DNA from: an uncultured Collinsella sp.
GTDB taxonomy: Bacteria; Actinomycetota; Coriobacteriia; Coriobacteriales; Coriobacteriaceae
DNA length: 64,000 bases
NCBI GenBank assembly: GCA_900543275.1
Contig: UQQL01000001.1
Span: forward strand, 62,001-126,000
Reading direction: 5' to 3'
Positions within the stretch are counted from its first letter, which is position 1, and each line of letters starts with the position of its first letter. Positions 7,327-14,981 of this stretch are shown here, one piece after another. The translations under genes were made by a program, and so were the position numbers. The notes beneath the pieces are model-generated. The model was not told where the DNA came from, searched no databases, and saw nothing but the letters and a program-made list of their open reading frames with translations.

Positions 7327-8934
7327 CTAGTGCCTAAAATGTCTGGCTCCGGTGAAGACCATCGCAATACCATGCTCGTTGCAGGCCTGGATGCTCTCGT
7401 CATCGCGCTTGGAGCCGCCGGGCTGGATGATGCAGGTCACGCCGTGCGCGGCAAGCACGTCGACGTTGTCGCGGAACGGGAAGAACGCGTCGCTTGCACA
7501 GGCAAAGCCGCCCTTCTCCACGCCCTCGCGCTCGCAGAAGTCCTCAGCACGCTCGCAGGCCAGCAACGCGGAATCCACGCGGTTGGGCTGACCGGGGCCC
7601 ATGCCAATGCCGGCCTTACCCTTGGAGACCAGGATGGCGTTGGACTTGACGCCCTTGCAGACCTTCCAGGCAAACTCGAGCTCGGCCATCTCGGCGTCGG
7701 TGGGCTTACGGTCGGTGGGGAACGTAAAGGTCGCGGGGTCCTCGGTCACGTGGTCGACTTCCTGCACCAGCATGCCGCCGTCGATGGAGCGCAGCTCCAC
7801 ATGGGCACCGTGGTCCACGCCGCCGGTAGCCAGCACGCGCAGGTTGGGGCGCTTGGCCATGCGCTCGAGCGCCTCATCGGTGTAGCTCGGGGCGATGATG
7901 ACCTCGACGAACTGCTTGTTCTGATCGGCAAAGTGCTCAACCAGCTCAAAGGGAACCTCGCGGTTGCAGGCGATGATGCCGCCGAAGGCGCTCTTGGGAT
8001 CGCAGGCGAAGGCGCGGTCGTAGGCGGCCGTGATGTCCTCGGCAACGGCGGAACCGCAGGGGTTCTGATGCTTGAGGATCACGCAGGCCGGCTCGTCGAA
8101 CTCGCGGACCAGGTTCCAAGCGGCATCGGCGTCCAGATAGTTGTTGTAGCTGAGCGGCTTGCCCTGGATCTGCTCGGAGCCCACGAGCGGGAACTGAGAG
8201 CTCGCGGTGTTCTCGCAGCCCTCGGCAAAGCGATAGACCGTGGCCTTCTGCTGCGGGTTCTCGCCATAGCGCAGGTCGTCGACCTTTTCCAGCGAGATCT
8301 CGAGCTTGGCAGAGGTGTCCGCCACGTCGCTTGCCTGGGCGGCAAGCCAACGGGAGATAGCCGTGTCGTAGGCGGCGGTGGTCTGGTAGACCTTCACCTG
8401 CAGGCGACGACGGGTGGAAAGCGTGGTGCAGCCACCGGTCTCGCGCATCTCGGCCAGGACGGCATCATAGTCGGCCGGGTCGGAGATGACGGTAACGCTC
8501 GCGGCGTTCTTGGCGGCAGAGCGCAACATGGAGGGGCCACCGATGTCGATGTGCTCGATGGCATCCGCAAAGGTGACCTCGGGGTTGGCGACGGTCTTCT
8601 CGAACTCGTACAGGTTGACGACGACCAAGTCGATCAGCTTAATGCCGTGCTGAGCGGCCTCCTGCATGTGCTGCTCGGAATCGCGGCGGGCCAGCAGCGC
8701 GCCGTGAACCTTGGGGTGCAGGGTCTTAACGCGGCCGTCCATCATCTCGGGATAGCCCGTGAACTCCTCGATGGGGGTTACGGGAACGCCCGCGTCCTCG
8801 ATGGCACGAGCCGTGCCGCCCGTAGAGATGATCTCGACGCCAAAGTCATCGACCAGCGTCCGTGCGAAATCGACGACGCCCGTTTTATCGGTAACCGAGA
8901 TCAACGCGCGTGCGATCTTCACATCAGATCCCAT
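7327..8934 (-). CDS. purH: Bifunctional AICAR formyltransferase / IMP cyclohydrolase
   Basis: 535 residues, close to the usual 510-530. It catalyses the last two steps of purine synthesis: AICAR to FAICAR with 10-formyl-tetrahydrofolate, then ring closure to IMP. The N-terminal MGS-like cyclohydrolase domain begins ARALISVTDKTGVVDFARTL and contains the KTLHPKVHGALLARR signature; the C-terminal transformylase domain contains RYGENPQQKA, SAFGGIIACNREV and the standard C-terminal RHFRH. Start chosen at the ATG at 8934 with AGGAGG 5 bases upstream. It is monocistronic, divergent from an acetyltransferase gene. AICAR is also the by-product of HisF, encoded at 35168-35950. Confidence 0.97.
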   Translation of the reverse strand: MGSDVKIARALISVTDKTGVVDFARTLVDDFGVEIISTGGTARAIEDAGVPVTPIEEFTGYPEMMDGRVKTLHPKVHGALLARRDSEQHMQEAAQHGIKLIDLVVVNLYEFEKTVANPEVTFADAIEHIDIGGPSMLRSAAKNAASVTVISDPADYDAVLAEMRETGGCTTLSTRRRLQVKVYQTTAAYDTAISRWLAAQASDVADTSAKLEISLEKVDDLRYGENPQQKATVYRFAEGCENTASSQFPLVGSEQIQGKPLSYNNYLDADAAWNLVREFDEPACVILKHQNPCGSAVAEDITAAYDRAFACDPKSAFGGIIACNREVPFELVEHFADQNKQFVEVIIAPSYTDEALERMAKRPNLRVLATGGVDHGAHVELRSIDGGMLVQEVDHVTEDPATFTFPTDRKPTDAEMAELEFAWKVCKGVKSNAILVSKGKAGIGMGPGQPNRVDSALLACERAEDFCEREGVEKGGFACASDAFFPFRDNVDVLAAHGVTCIIQPGGSKRDDESIQACNEHGIAMVFTGARHFRH

Positions 8935-9199
8935 GCAGTCCTCCTGTCTGGTACGCCGCCGTGCTCTGTGAGTCGGTGATACGTCGATCTGCAGCGCTCG
9001 CGCAGCGGCATTGAAAATACTGATTCAATGTAGCGCATCGAGCGCATCGATGCACCCCGCAACGGGCGCATGTGCAGAAAAAGTTTGCGCGCGGAGGGGA
9101 TGGGCACGGTGAGTTCATGGAACACAGGGGCACCATAATTAGATGCCAATGGCGTGGTAGAACTGTGCTCGATATGTATCCGCAATAGAAAGAGGCACC

Positions 9200-9841
9200 A
9201 TGGTCTCGCGGGTTCTCTACCGACCGTTTGATACCGAAGATTTCGACGCCATCGCGCTGATCTTGCAGCAGCTTTGGCACAACAACTCGGATAACGATGA
9301 GTACAACCGCCTCGAAGCCGCGTGCGACCTCGCCTATTGCCTTTCTTCCTCAACGTTTTCGCAGGTTGCAGTTATAGATGGCGAGGCGCGCGGCATTTCG
9401 CTTGCGCGTGCGGGACAGAGCTCCGGCACCGCCGTCAGGGAACATTGGATGGATACTGAGCGTACACTGCTGTCGCAGATGCGTGAGCTAGAACCCGAGT
9501 CGTGCGCCGAGTATCTCTCGTTTGTGCGCGCCACCATTCGAACCAACAACCGCCTGCTCGAGAAAAGCCCACTGCCGCATGACAATGAGGTCACGCTGCT
9601 CGCCGTCGACCCTGACGTCCACGGCCTGGGCGTGGGATCGGTGCTGCTCGACGCCGCAATCTCACATCTGTCCTCGTGCGGGGCGACCAGCGCACACCTG
9701 TATACCGATTCCAACTGCTCGTGGAAATTCTACGAGCTGCACGGCTTTAAGCGCACGGCCACGCACCGCGCCAACCGCGAAGAGCGCCGTCACGACATGC
9801 CGCGTGAAAGCTTTCTCTACGAACTCGACCTAACAGCCTAG
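9200..9841 (+). CDS. GNAT-family N-acetyltransferase
   Basis: 213 residues. The acetyl-CoA binding motif A is visible as VTLLAVDPDVHGLGVGSVLL (V-D-P-x6-G-x-G), followed by a helix DAAISHLSSCGATSAHLYT and a C-terminal WKFYELHGFKRTATHR typical of GNAT motif B. The ATG has AGAAAGAGG upstream. The gene stands alone, divergent from purH (the 265 bases between them hold both promoters; no structure recognised). Substrate not predictable. Confidence 0.88.
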   Translation: MVSRVLYRPFDTEDFDAIALILQQLWHNNSDNDEYNRLEAACDLAYCLSSSTFSQVAVIDGEARGISLARAGQSSGTAVREHWMDTERTLLSQMRELEPESCAEYLSFVRATIRTNNRLLEKSPLPHDNEVTLLAVDPDVHGLGVGSVLLDAAISHLSSCGATSAHLYTDSNCSWKFYELHGFKRTATHRANREERRHDMPRESFLYELDLTA

Positions 9842-9858
9842 CCCAGGCAGCCACACCT

Positions 9859-9885
9859 AGTCATTTAAGTCTGTCCCCAATGAGT
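9859..9885 (-). repeat. Small hairpin with GGGGAC loop
   Basis: Read on the minus strand: arm ACTCATT, loop GGGGACAGACTTA, arm AATGACT (one mismatch). The loop matches those at 34103-34115 and 12319-12337, while the stems are unrelated. Confidence 0.5.
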
Positions 9886-9909
9886 AGCCTTGGTGATCTG
9901 CAAATAGCT

Positions 9910-10138
9910 GTGGTCAAAAAACATCAAATATGAGTACTGTTACCTTTTTAGTAGCAGCGATTTGGGGCATTTTTGATGCTTGTAGGCATGACGACCAGCT
10001 GCACGAGCTGACGTAGCTCCCCAAATGTTCAATAAAATAGGCTCCTAACGAGAAGTACTCTCATTAGGAGCCATTATTATGTGCAAACATATGTGACCAA
10101 CGCAGCAACAGTACTCATATTTGGCATTTTTTGTCCAC
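9910..10138. repeat. 34-base inverted repeat flanking a terminator hairpin
   Basis: Arms 9910-9943 and 10105-10138 match at about 29 of 34 positions when inverted; both contain CAAATATGAGTACTGTT. The arms enclose about 160 bases, including the hairpin at 10040-10072. Confidence 0.7.
10040..10072. terminator. Terminator-like hairpin
   Basis: Stem GGCTCCTAA (10040-10048) with TTAGGAGCC (10064-10072), plus a possible inner GAG/CTC pairing. The flanks are AT-rich but there is no long T-run. Confidence 0.5.
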
Positions 10139-10251
10139 TGCCCCTTGCGCGAAGGTCCTCAGCGGAAAGTTTGACCCGTTTCGATGCACAAAAATGGGAT
10201 GAATCTTCCCTGGCAACCGCCCAGAAAGATCCACCCCAAAGCAAGCGCTCG

Positions 10252-12198
10252 CTAGAACGTTCCGCCGCCGCCTCCGCCGACGCCGCCACCGCCGCCACCG
10301 GAAAAGCCGCCGCCGCTGCCGCCGCTCGAGCTATCGGAACTCGAAGCCAGCTCGCGGATGGTCTCGTGGTACACATCGTTGAACGAATCGAGCGGGGACT
10401 CGTTGCCGTAGTGATGGTAATACCACCAGTAGCAGGGGTAGTTGTCGTAGAAATCGTCGCTGTTGCGCAGGTCCGCTGGCACGGCCTCGGCCAGCTGTCG
10501 CAGCACTTCTTTCGAAACGCCCAGGGCAACGCCCATCACCAGCAGTTTGTTCCACAAGATCAGGTCGCTGGGAATGGCCTCCTTCAGGCGCGTAAAGTCC
10601 TCAAGCCAATGCTTGAGCGCCTTGCAGCGAGCCGCCACCTCGGCGCCCTCCGGCGTGTAGCGGCGGAAGGTGCAGCTCAGGACAAAGCCCACGATCGTGA
10701 CGGGGATCGAGATCATAGCGGCACCGACGTTGGCGTCCGCAAAGTCGGTATAGATCAGAGAGCCCAGAATGCCAAAGACGATGATGATACCGATAACCAA
10801 GCCGGCAACCAGGGCGATGGTGCCGTCCGATGCAATAAGCTCGCGCGCCTCCAGCTTGCCCTTAACTGCGCTCTGATAGTCCTCGAGCTTGTCGCCAACA
10901 GATGTGGTGCGCTCGCTAGCGTACTCCTCCAGCTCGCTAAACGTGCGCGAACGGACTCCGTCCTTATCGGGCTTAACGCCGGCGAAGAAGACCTTGAGCA
11001 CATCGCGATCGATGCCGTCCTTCTTGGCAGCCTTCCAGGCCTCGTCGGTCACTGTGATGCGATACGTCTGCTCCTCTTTTTCGCGACGGAGCAGACCCTT
11101 CTTCTTGGTCTCGGTCGCTTCTTCCAGCTTGATCACGCGGTCGTCGGTGAGCTTCATAAGCGTGGCGATATATGCCTGATCGGGCACGTCGTTCCAGCTC
11201 ATGAGGGCCGAAAGCACGGCGGGATGGTCGGCCGAAGGCACATCGCGGAAATATTCGTCCTGGAAAAGCGGCTTGGGCTTGCGGCGGCGCAGCTTGAGCA
11301 CAACGATTGTGCCGGTAAAGGCCACCGCCGCGACAACACTTAGCACGGCAAGCGCATTGGCAATCATGCGAGCGTGAGCGCGGCGAGCGTTGGCCTCGTC
11401 GGCCCATTCCTTCTCTTCGCTCAGAATCGTCGACATGCGCTTTTCGCCCGAGACGGCAAGCTGCGGCACCCAGTCGCTGGGGAAGGCGATGCGTGCCTCG
11501 GCGAATTCGCCCTCATGCACGCAGGGAATGGTATAGGTGACCATGGGCTCGTCCGCATCGAGCGACACGTCGCCCGTCAGTGGGCCGTGGCCCCATGCGC
11601 GGAAGTTATCGCCCTTGACGGCAGCCGTCCCGGCAGCGGCATTTGCAAAGTAGACTTCCATCTCGACGTCATCGGAATCCGCCGACCAGCCGTCACCCAC
11701 GAACTTCCAGTAGAGCTCGGCGGTATCGGCCCAGTTCATAACCGCACCGGTCATGGAATAACTCACGTAGTAGATTGCGCTGTCGCCGCTCTCGTGGGGG
11801 CTGAACACCTTAATCTTTACGCCGTCGTCGGACTGCTCCACCGTGTAAACGCCGTCGTCGCCTTTGTTTGCGCTGTCGACCTTGTTAAACGCAGCGTCGT
11901 CTTCCTCGACGCTCAGCACATTGACGACCACCGAGCCGCCTTGCTGGTTAGAGCCTGTATTGATATCCCAATACACGCCGTTAATGTCGTCGTCGAAATC
12001 GAACTGGCGTCCCTCGACAACGGTCAGCGAGCCATCGGCCTCAACCGTGGCACCGATATAGGTTTGGCTCATGGAGTAGCCGTCGGCGTGCGCGACGGCA
12101 GGCAGCAGCAACAACGCAAGCGCGACGAGTGCGCAGACGGAAGCGAACCGCGCAAACAGGCGGCGCTGCCGACAGGGCTGGGCAACGGGGGCGTTCAT
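10252..12198 (-). CDS. DUF2207-type membrane protein, secreted N-terminal domain
   Basis: 648 residues from the ATG at 12198, which has AAAGGA 7 bases upstream; an earlier in-frame start has no ribosome site. A signal peptide (basic CRQRRLFARF, hydrophobic core, cut after AHA) is followed by an extracellular beta-rich domain (YSMSQTYIGATVEADGSLTV...). A membrane segment (about 285-305) leads to a cytoplasmic part with a winged-helix-like segment (VLSALMSWNDVPDQAYIATLMKL), two more membrane segments (about 470-520), and a Gly/Ser-rich tail (FSGGGGGGVGGGGGGTF). This order is that of DUF2207/YciQ-like proteins, whose function is unknown. Confidence 0.85.
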   Translation of the reverse strand: MNAPVAQPCRQRRLFARFASVCALVALALLLLPAVAHADGYSMSQTYIGATVEADGSLTVVEGRQFDFDDDINGVYWDINTGSNQQGGSVVVNVLSVEEDDAAFNKVDSANKGDDGVYTVEQSDDGVKIKVFSPHESGDSAIYYVSYSMTGAVMNWADTAELYWKFVGDGWSADSDDVEMEVYFANAAAGTAAVKGDNFRAWGHGPLTGDVSLDADEPMVTYTIPCVHEGEFAEARIAFPSDWVPQLAVSGEKRMSTILSEEKEWADEANARRAHARMIANALAVLSVVAAVAFTGTIVVLKLRRRKPKPLFQDEYFRDVPSADHPAVLSALMSWNDVPDQAYIATLMKLTDDRVIKLEEATETKKKGLLRREKEEQTYRITVTDEAWKAAKKDGIDRDVLKVFFAGVKPDKDGVRSRTFSELEEYASERTTSVGDKLEDYQSAVKGKLEARELIASDGTIALVAGLVIGIIIVFGILGSLIYTDFADANVGAAMISIPVTIVGFVLSCTFRRYTPEGAEVAARCKALKHWLEDFTRLKEAIPSDLILWNKLLVMGVALGVSKEVLRQLAEAVPADLRNSDDFYDNYPCYWWYYHHYGNESPLDSFNDVYHETIRELASSSDSSSGGSGGGFSGGGGGGVGGGGGGTF

Positions 12199-12311
12199 AG
12201 GCACATCCTTTGTCTGTGGTACCAGTAGCGTCATTGTCCCACGTTTGCGAGTTCATGTGACGAACATCTAGGTCAGCGGAGCGTCAAAACGGGACAAAAG
12301 TCACGCCCGCC

Positions 12312-12344
12312 GCCGGCACCTGGGGACGTTCCTTATCTGCCGGC
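12312..12344 (+). repeat. Hairpin with GGGGAC loop
   Basis: 7-bp stem GCCGGCA (12312-12318) with TGCCGGC (12338-12344); the loop contains TGGGGACGTTCCTTA, nearly the loop at 34103-34115. The stem sequences are unrelated. Confidence 0.55.
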
Positions 12345-12536
12345 AATCTGGGACACTCCTTGGCATAGCCCGCTCCGGCAATAGATACCACTTCATAGCT
12401 CCATCACAGGTGTAGCGGCTTTGTGTGGGCGCGGCATGCGCTGATTGAGCCGCCAGTTGAGGGGCATAAAGCAGTTGAGCGAAAACGGTTTGCCCCTTTG
12501 CCGTCCGCTTGAGGATCATGTCCCCCTTTTCCGCGG

Positions 12537-12570
12537 AAACCCCGGCAGTTGCGAAGAGCTGCCGGGGTTT
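12537..12570 (+). terminator. 12-bp GC-rich hairpin
   Basis: AAACCCCGGCAG (12537-12548) pairs perfectly with CTGCCGGGGTTT (12559-12570) across a 10-base loop. Only short T stretches follow. It may be a terminator of an unseen transcript or another small palindromic element. Confidence 0.5.
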
Positions 12571-12694
12571 CTGTCGTTTGAAGGCTAGATTGATTGACGA
12601 CGATTAAGGCGCCGAGCCGGTGGTCCGGCACGCGCAACGTGTGGCCTCAGCAACTTGCAGGCCACGGCAGCGTCTCCCCCACCGCGCCCCGCGC

Positions 12695-12707
12695 TATACT
12701 CGTCCGC
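12695..12707 (+). promoter_or_regulatory. -10 box giving a probable leaderless mRNA
   Basis: TATACT at 12695-12700 is 7 bases from the ATG at 12708, so the transcript should start at or next to the A of the start codon. No ribosome binding site is present. The same GCGCTATACT-like box precedes galE at 58154-58159. Confidence 0.55.
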
Positions 12708-13712
12708 ATGGACATCAACGCACGCAACATAGCAACAACCGCCGCCGACGCGCCAACGACGCCGGCCGCTCCCGCGCCCGTCGTGGGGCGCTTCGCCCCG
12801 TCGCCCTCGGGCCGTATGCACCTGGGCAACGTGTTCAGCTGCCTGTGCGCATGGCTTTCGGCCCGCAGCCAGGGCGGCAGCATCGTGTTACGCATTGAGG
12901 ACCTGGACGATCGCTGCAAGCGCCCGGAACTTGCCGCCCAATTGATTGACGACCTGGCCTGGCTGGGGCTGGAGTGGGACGAAGGCCCCTACTACCAGCA
13001 CGACCGCCTAGACCTGTACGAGAGCGCCTTGCGCCGGCTGAAAGACGCCGGCCTCACCTATCCCTGCTTTTGCACACGCGCCGAGCTCCACGCCGCGAGT
13101 GCACCGCACGCGAGCGACGGCACGCCCATCTACCGTGGCGCCTGCCGAAGTCTTTCGGCCGAGGAGGTGGCCCGCCGCAGCGCCCTGCGCGCCCCGGCCA
13201 CACGTCTGCGCGTGCCCACCGTCGACGACCTCGCAGACGACGTGATCGAATTTGTGGATCGCACGTACGGCGCCCAATGCGAAGCACTCGCCACCGAGTG
13301 CGGCGACTTTTTGGTGCGCCGCAGCGACGGCGTGTTTGCCTATCAGCTAGCCGTGGTGGTCGACGACGCTGCCATGGGCGTCACCGAGGTCGTGCGCGGA
13401 TGCGACCTGCTGGGGTCCACACCGCGCCAGATCTATCTGCAGCACCTGTTGGGACTGCCCACGCCGCACTACGGACATATTCCGCTGCTCATGGCACCGG
13501 ACGGCCGCCGCCTTTCCAAACGAGACCGCGATCTGGACCTGGGCGAACTCCGCGCCCGCTTTGGCACGCCCGAAGCGCTGCTGGGCTGGCTCGCCGGGCA
13601 AACGGGCATCGCGCCGGACACCACGCCGCGCTCTGCCGAGCGGCTGGTCGAGCACTTTAGCTGGGATGTTATCCGCGCGCACCGAGAGAACATCGCTGTA
13701 ACGGCCGAGTAG
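12708..13712 (+). CDS. gluQ: Glutamyl-Q tRNA(Asp) synthetase
   Basis: 334 residues. It resembles the catalytic half of glutamyl-tRNA synthetase without the anticodon-binding domain, as in GluQRS (YadB), which loads glutamate onto queuosine of tRNA(Asp). Class I signatures are visible: GRFAPSPSGRMHLGNVFS (HIGH-type), RIEDLDDRCKRPEL and the KMSKS-type loop DGRRLSKRDRDLDL. The Cys pair in YPCFCTRAEL together with RGACR is consistent with the zinc site of the family. The frame stays open to 12594, but homology starts near residue 28 of this version, and the promoter position supports the ATG at 12708. Convergent with the next gene, 17 bases apart. Confidence 0.88.
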   Translation: MDINARNIATTAADAPTTPAAPAPVVGRFAPSPSGRMHLGNVFSCLCAWLSARSQGGSIVLRIEDLDDRCKRPELAAQLIDDLAWLGLEWDEGPYYQHDRLDLYESALRRLKDAGLTYPCFCTRAELHAASAPHASDGTPIYRGACRSLSAEEVARRSALRAPATRLRVPTVDDLADDVIEFVDRTYGAQCEALATECGDFLVRRSDGVFAYQLAVVVDDAAMGVTEVVRGCDLLGSTPRQIYLQHLLGLPTPHYGHIPLLMAPDGRRLSKRDRDLDLGELRARFGTPEALLGWLAGQTGIAPDTTPRSAERLVEHFSWDVIRAHRENIAVTAE

Positions 13713-13729
13713 CCAAATACGCCCCACCC

Positions 13730-14455
13730 CTACGCAACATCCCAAGGCTGGAGTTCGTCGCCCAGGCGAACGATGCAGTCGTAGAGCACGGTATGGCGCT
13801 CGGTCGGGTTGGCATCCCGATGAAAATGCCCGTAGTACCAGCGCTTGTAGTCCAAGCGGTCTTCCAACTCGTCAAAAAATGCCGTAAGTCGATCGACGGC
13901 GGGGCAATTCCAGCCGGGCGCCGGATAGAGCGTGGGCGAAAGCATGCGCGTAGAGCAGGTGTGGGTGACCACGTAGTCGACCTTCCAGGCCACGCTGTCG
14001 AGCTTCGTCCGTGCCTCCTCAAAGTTGCGCTCGTCCGGCAACTCCTGCGGCCACCAGCTGGAATACGGAATGCGGTATTCCTTGTCCACGCTCGTGGCGC
14101 CGCCCATGATAAAGACCGTTGAGCCGTCGAGTTCAAAAACCTCGCCGCGCGTCAGGCGCCGTATGGGCGAGGTGTCCGACAGGCGCTGTGTCAGTCCGCC
14201 GTGCCACAACTCCATGGGTCGCTCCGCCCAGTGGTCGAAACGTTCGTGGTTGCCGTCGACGAACAGCACGGTATAGGGGCGCGACTCCAGCCAAGCGATG
14301 TCGGCGCACTCCTCGGCAGAGAAATCCCACGGAAAGCCAAAGTCGCCGGCAATGATGAGATAGTCGTCGCTCGTCAGGCTTTCCCCAAGATCCCAATCGC
14401 GCAGCTTTTGCATGTCGAGGCCGCCGTGAATATCGCCCGTCACATAGACCGTCAT
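13730..14455 (-). CDS. Metallophosphoesterase
   Basis: 241 residues from the ATG at 14455 (MTVYVTGDIHGGLDMQKL). The calcineurin-like metal-binding motifs are visible: GDIHG, IIAGDFGFPWD, FVDGNHERFDHW, VVTHTCS and YYGHFHRD. Known relatives hydrolyse phosphate mono- or diesters with two metal ions in the cytoplasm. The open frame continues to 14491, but the first 12 residues are not family-like. Convergent with gluQ. The exact substrate is unknown. Confidence 0.88.
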   Translation of the reverse strand: MTVYVTGDIHGGLDMQKLRDWDLGESLTSDDYLIIAGDFGFPWDFSAEECADIAWLESRPYTVLFVDGNHERFDHWAERPMELWHGGLTQRLSDTSPIRRLTRGEVFELDGSTVFIMGGATSVDKEYRIPYSSWWPQELPDERNFEEARTKLDSVAWKVDYVVTHTCSTRMLSPTLYPAPGWNCPAVDRLTAFFDELEDRLDYKRWYYGHFHRDANPTERHTVLYDCIVRLGDELQPWDVA

Positions 14456-14540
14456 CGGATCACCACTTCCCTGTAAGTCGCTAGCCCACATTCTGCGCGA
14501 TCACTAAGCCAACCGTTCCAGCCCTTCCATCCTTTAGGAC

Positions 14541-14780
14541 CTACCCCTCGCTCTTCCATCCAAACGGGTCAAGCACCCAAAAAACCAGATCGAGCACGCC
14601 GCTGGTCATCATGGCACCGGCAAGGGCCATGCAAACATGCAGAGAACTGGCACTTCGGAGCACGTCAAATGGTCCCAGAACAGCCAGCAGCGCGACCGCC
14701 ACGCCGGCCGCGCACAGCACAAGACACGGCCCTGCGTCCTTAACGCACTTCTTTGCGAGATGCTTTGCGTTGTCACTCAT
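14541..14780 (-). CDS. Small membrane protein, unknown function
   Basis: 79 residues beginning MSDNAKHLAKKCVKDAG, with AAGGAG 10 bases before the ATG at 14780; the longer frame to 14912 has no ribosome site. Two membrane segments are evident (CLVLCAAGVAVALLAVLG and LHVCMALAGAMMTSGVLDLV), with basic residues before the first. No family recognised. Confidence 0.65.
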   Translation of the reverse strand: MSDNAKHLAKKCVKDAGPCLVLCAAGVAVALLAVLGPFDVLRSASSLHVCMALAGAMMTSGVLDLVFWVLDPFGWKSEG

Positions 14781-14981
14781 CGATATCGAACTCCTTAGAG
14801 GGTCGTTGTTCAGATGCATGCCGCCGCGGCGGAGCATGGTGGCAGGGTAAGTGTCACATATCGTGCGGACACGTCCGAAAGCTCGCGCCAAACCGCCAAT
14901 CTTAATCGTCATACGCCCAAAATACGAACGATCGATCTGTTATCCTGGCGCCAACATAGTCTTTCGAAAGGTTTGGCCGGG

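Larger units (their letters stand above)
9842..10251. other. 410-base intergenic region with nested repeats
   Basis: Lies between the convergent acetyltransferase and DUF2207 genes. It holds a small GGGGAC-loop hairpin (9859-9885), a 34-base imperfect inverted repeat (9910-9943 and 10105-10138) and, between its arms, a terminator-like hairpin (10040-10072). A further partial copy of the repeat sequence (TTTGGGGCATTTTTGATG) lies at about 9961-9978. No credible gene. Confidence 0.6.
12199..12707. other. 509-base intergenic region between divergent genes
   Basis: It separates the DUF2207 gene (minus) from the glutamyl-Q tRNA(Asp) synthetase gene (plus). It contains the GGGGAC-loop hairpin at 12312-12344, a related unpaired GGGACACTCCTT at 12350-12361, a 12-bp hairpin at 12537-12570 and the promoter at 12695-12700. 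Short open frames here resemble no protein family. Confidence 0.55.

Noticed and set aside
7276..8979. 567-codon frame antisense to purH
   Set aside because: purH is certain on the other strand; the antisense frame has no family motifs.
8935..9199. Purine riboswitch or PurR site upstream of purH
   Set aside because: No recognisable aptamer or operator could be identified by eye in this leader.
12301..12519. Transposase remnant in the gap before gluQ
   Set aside because: The translations show no transposase motif; only GGGGAC-type hairpins are visible.
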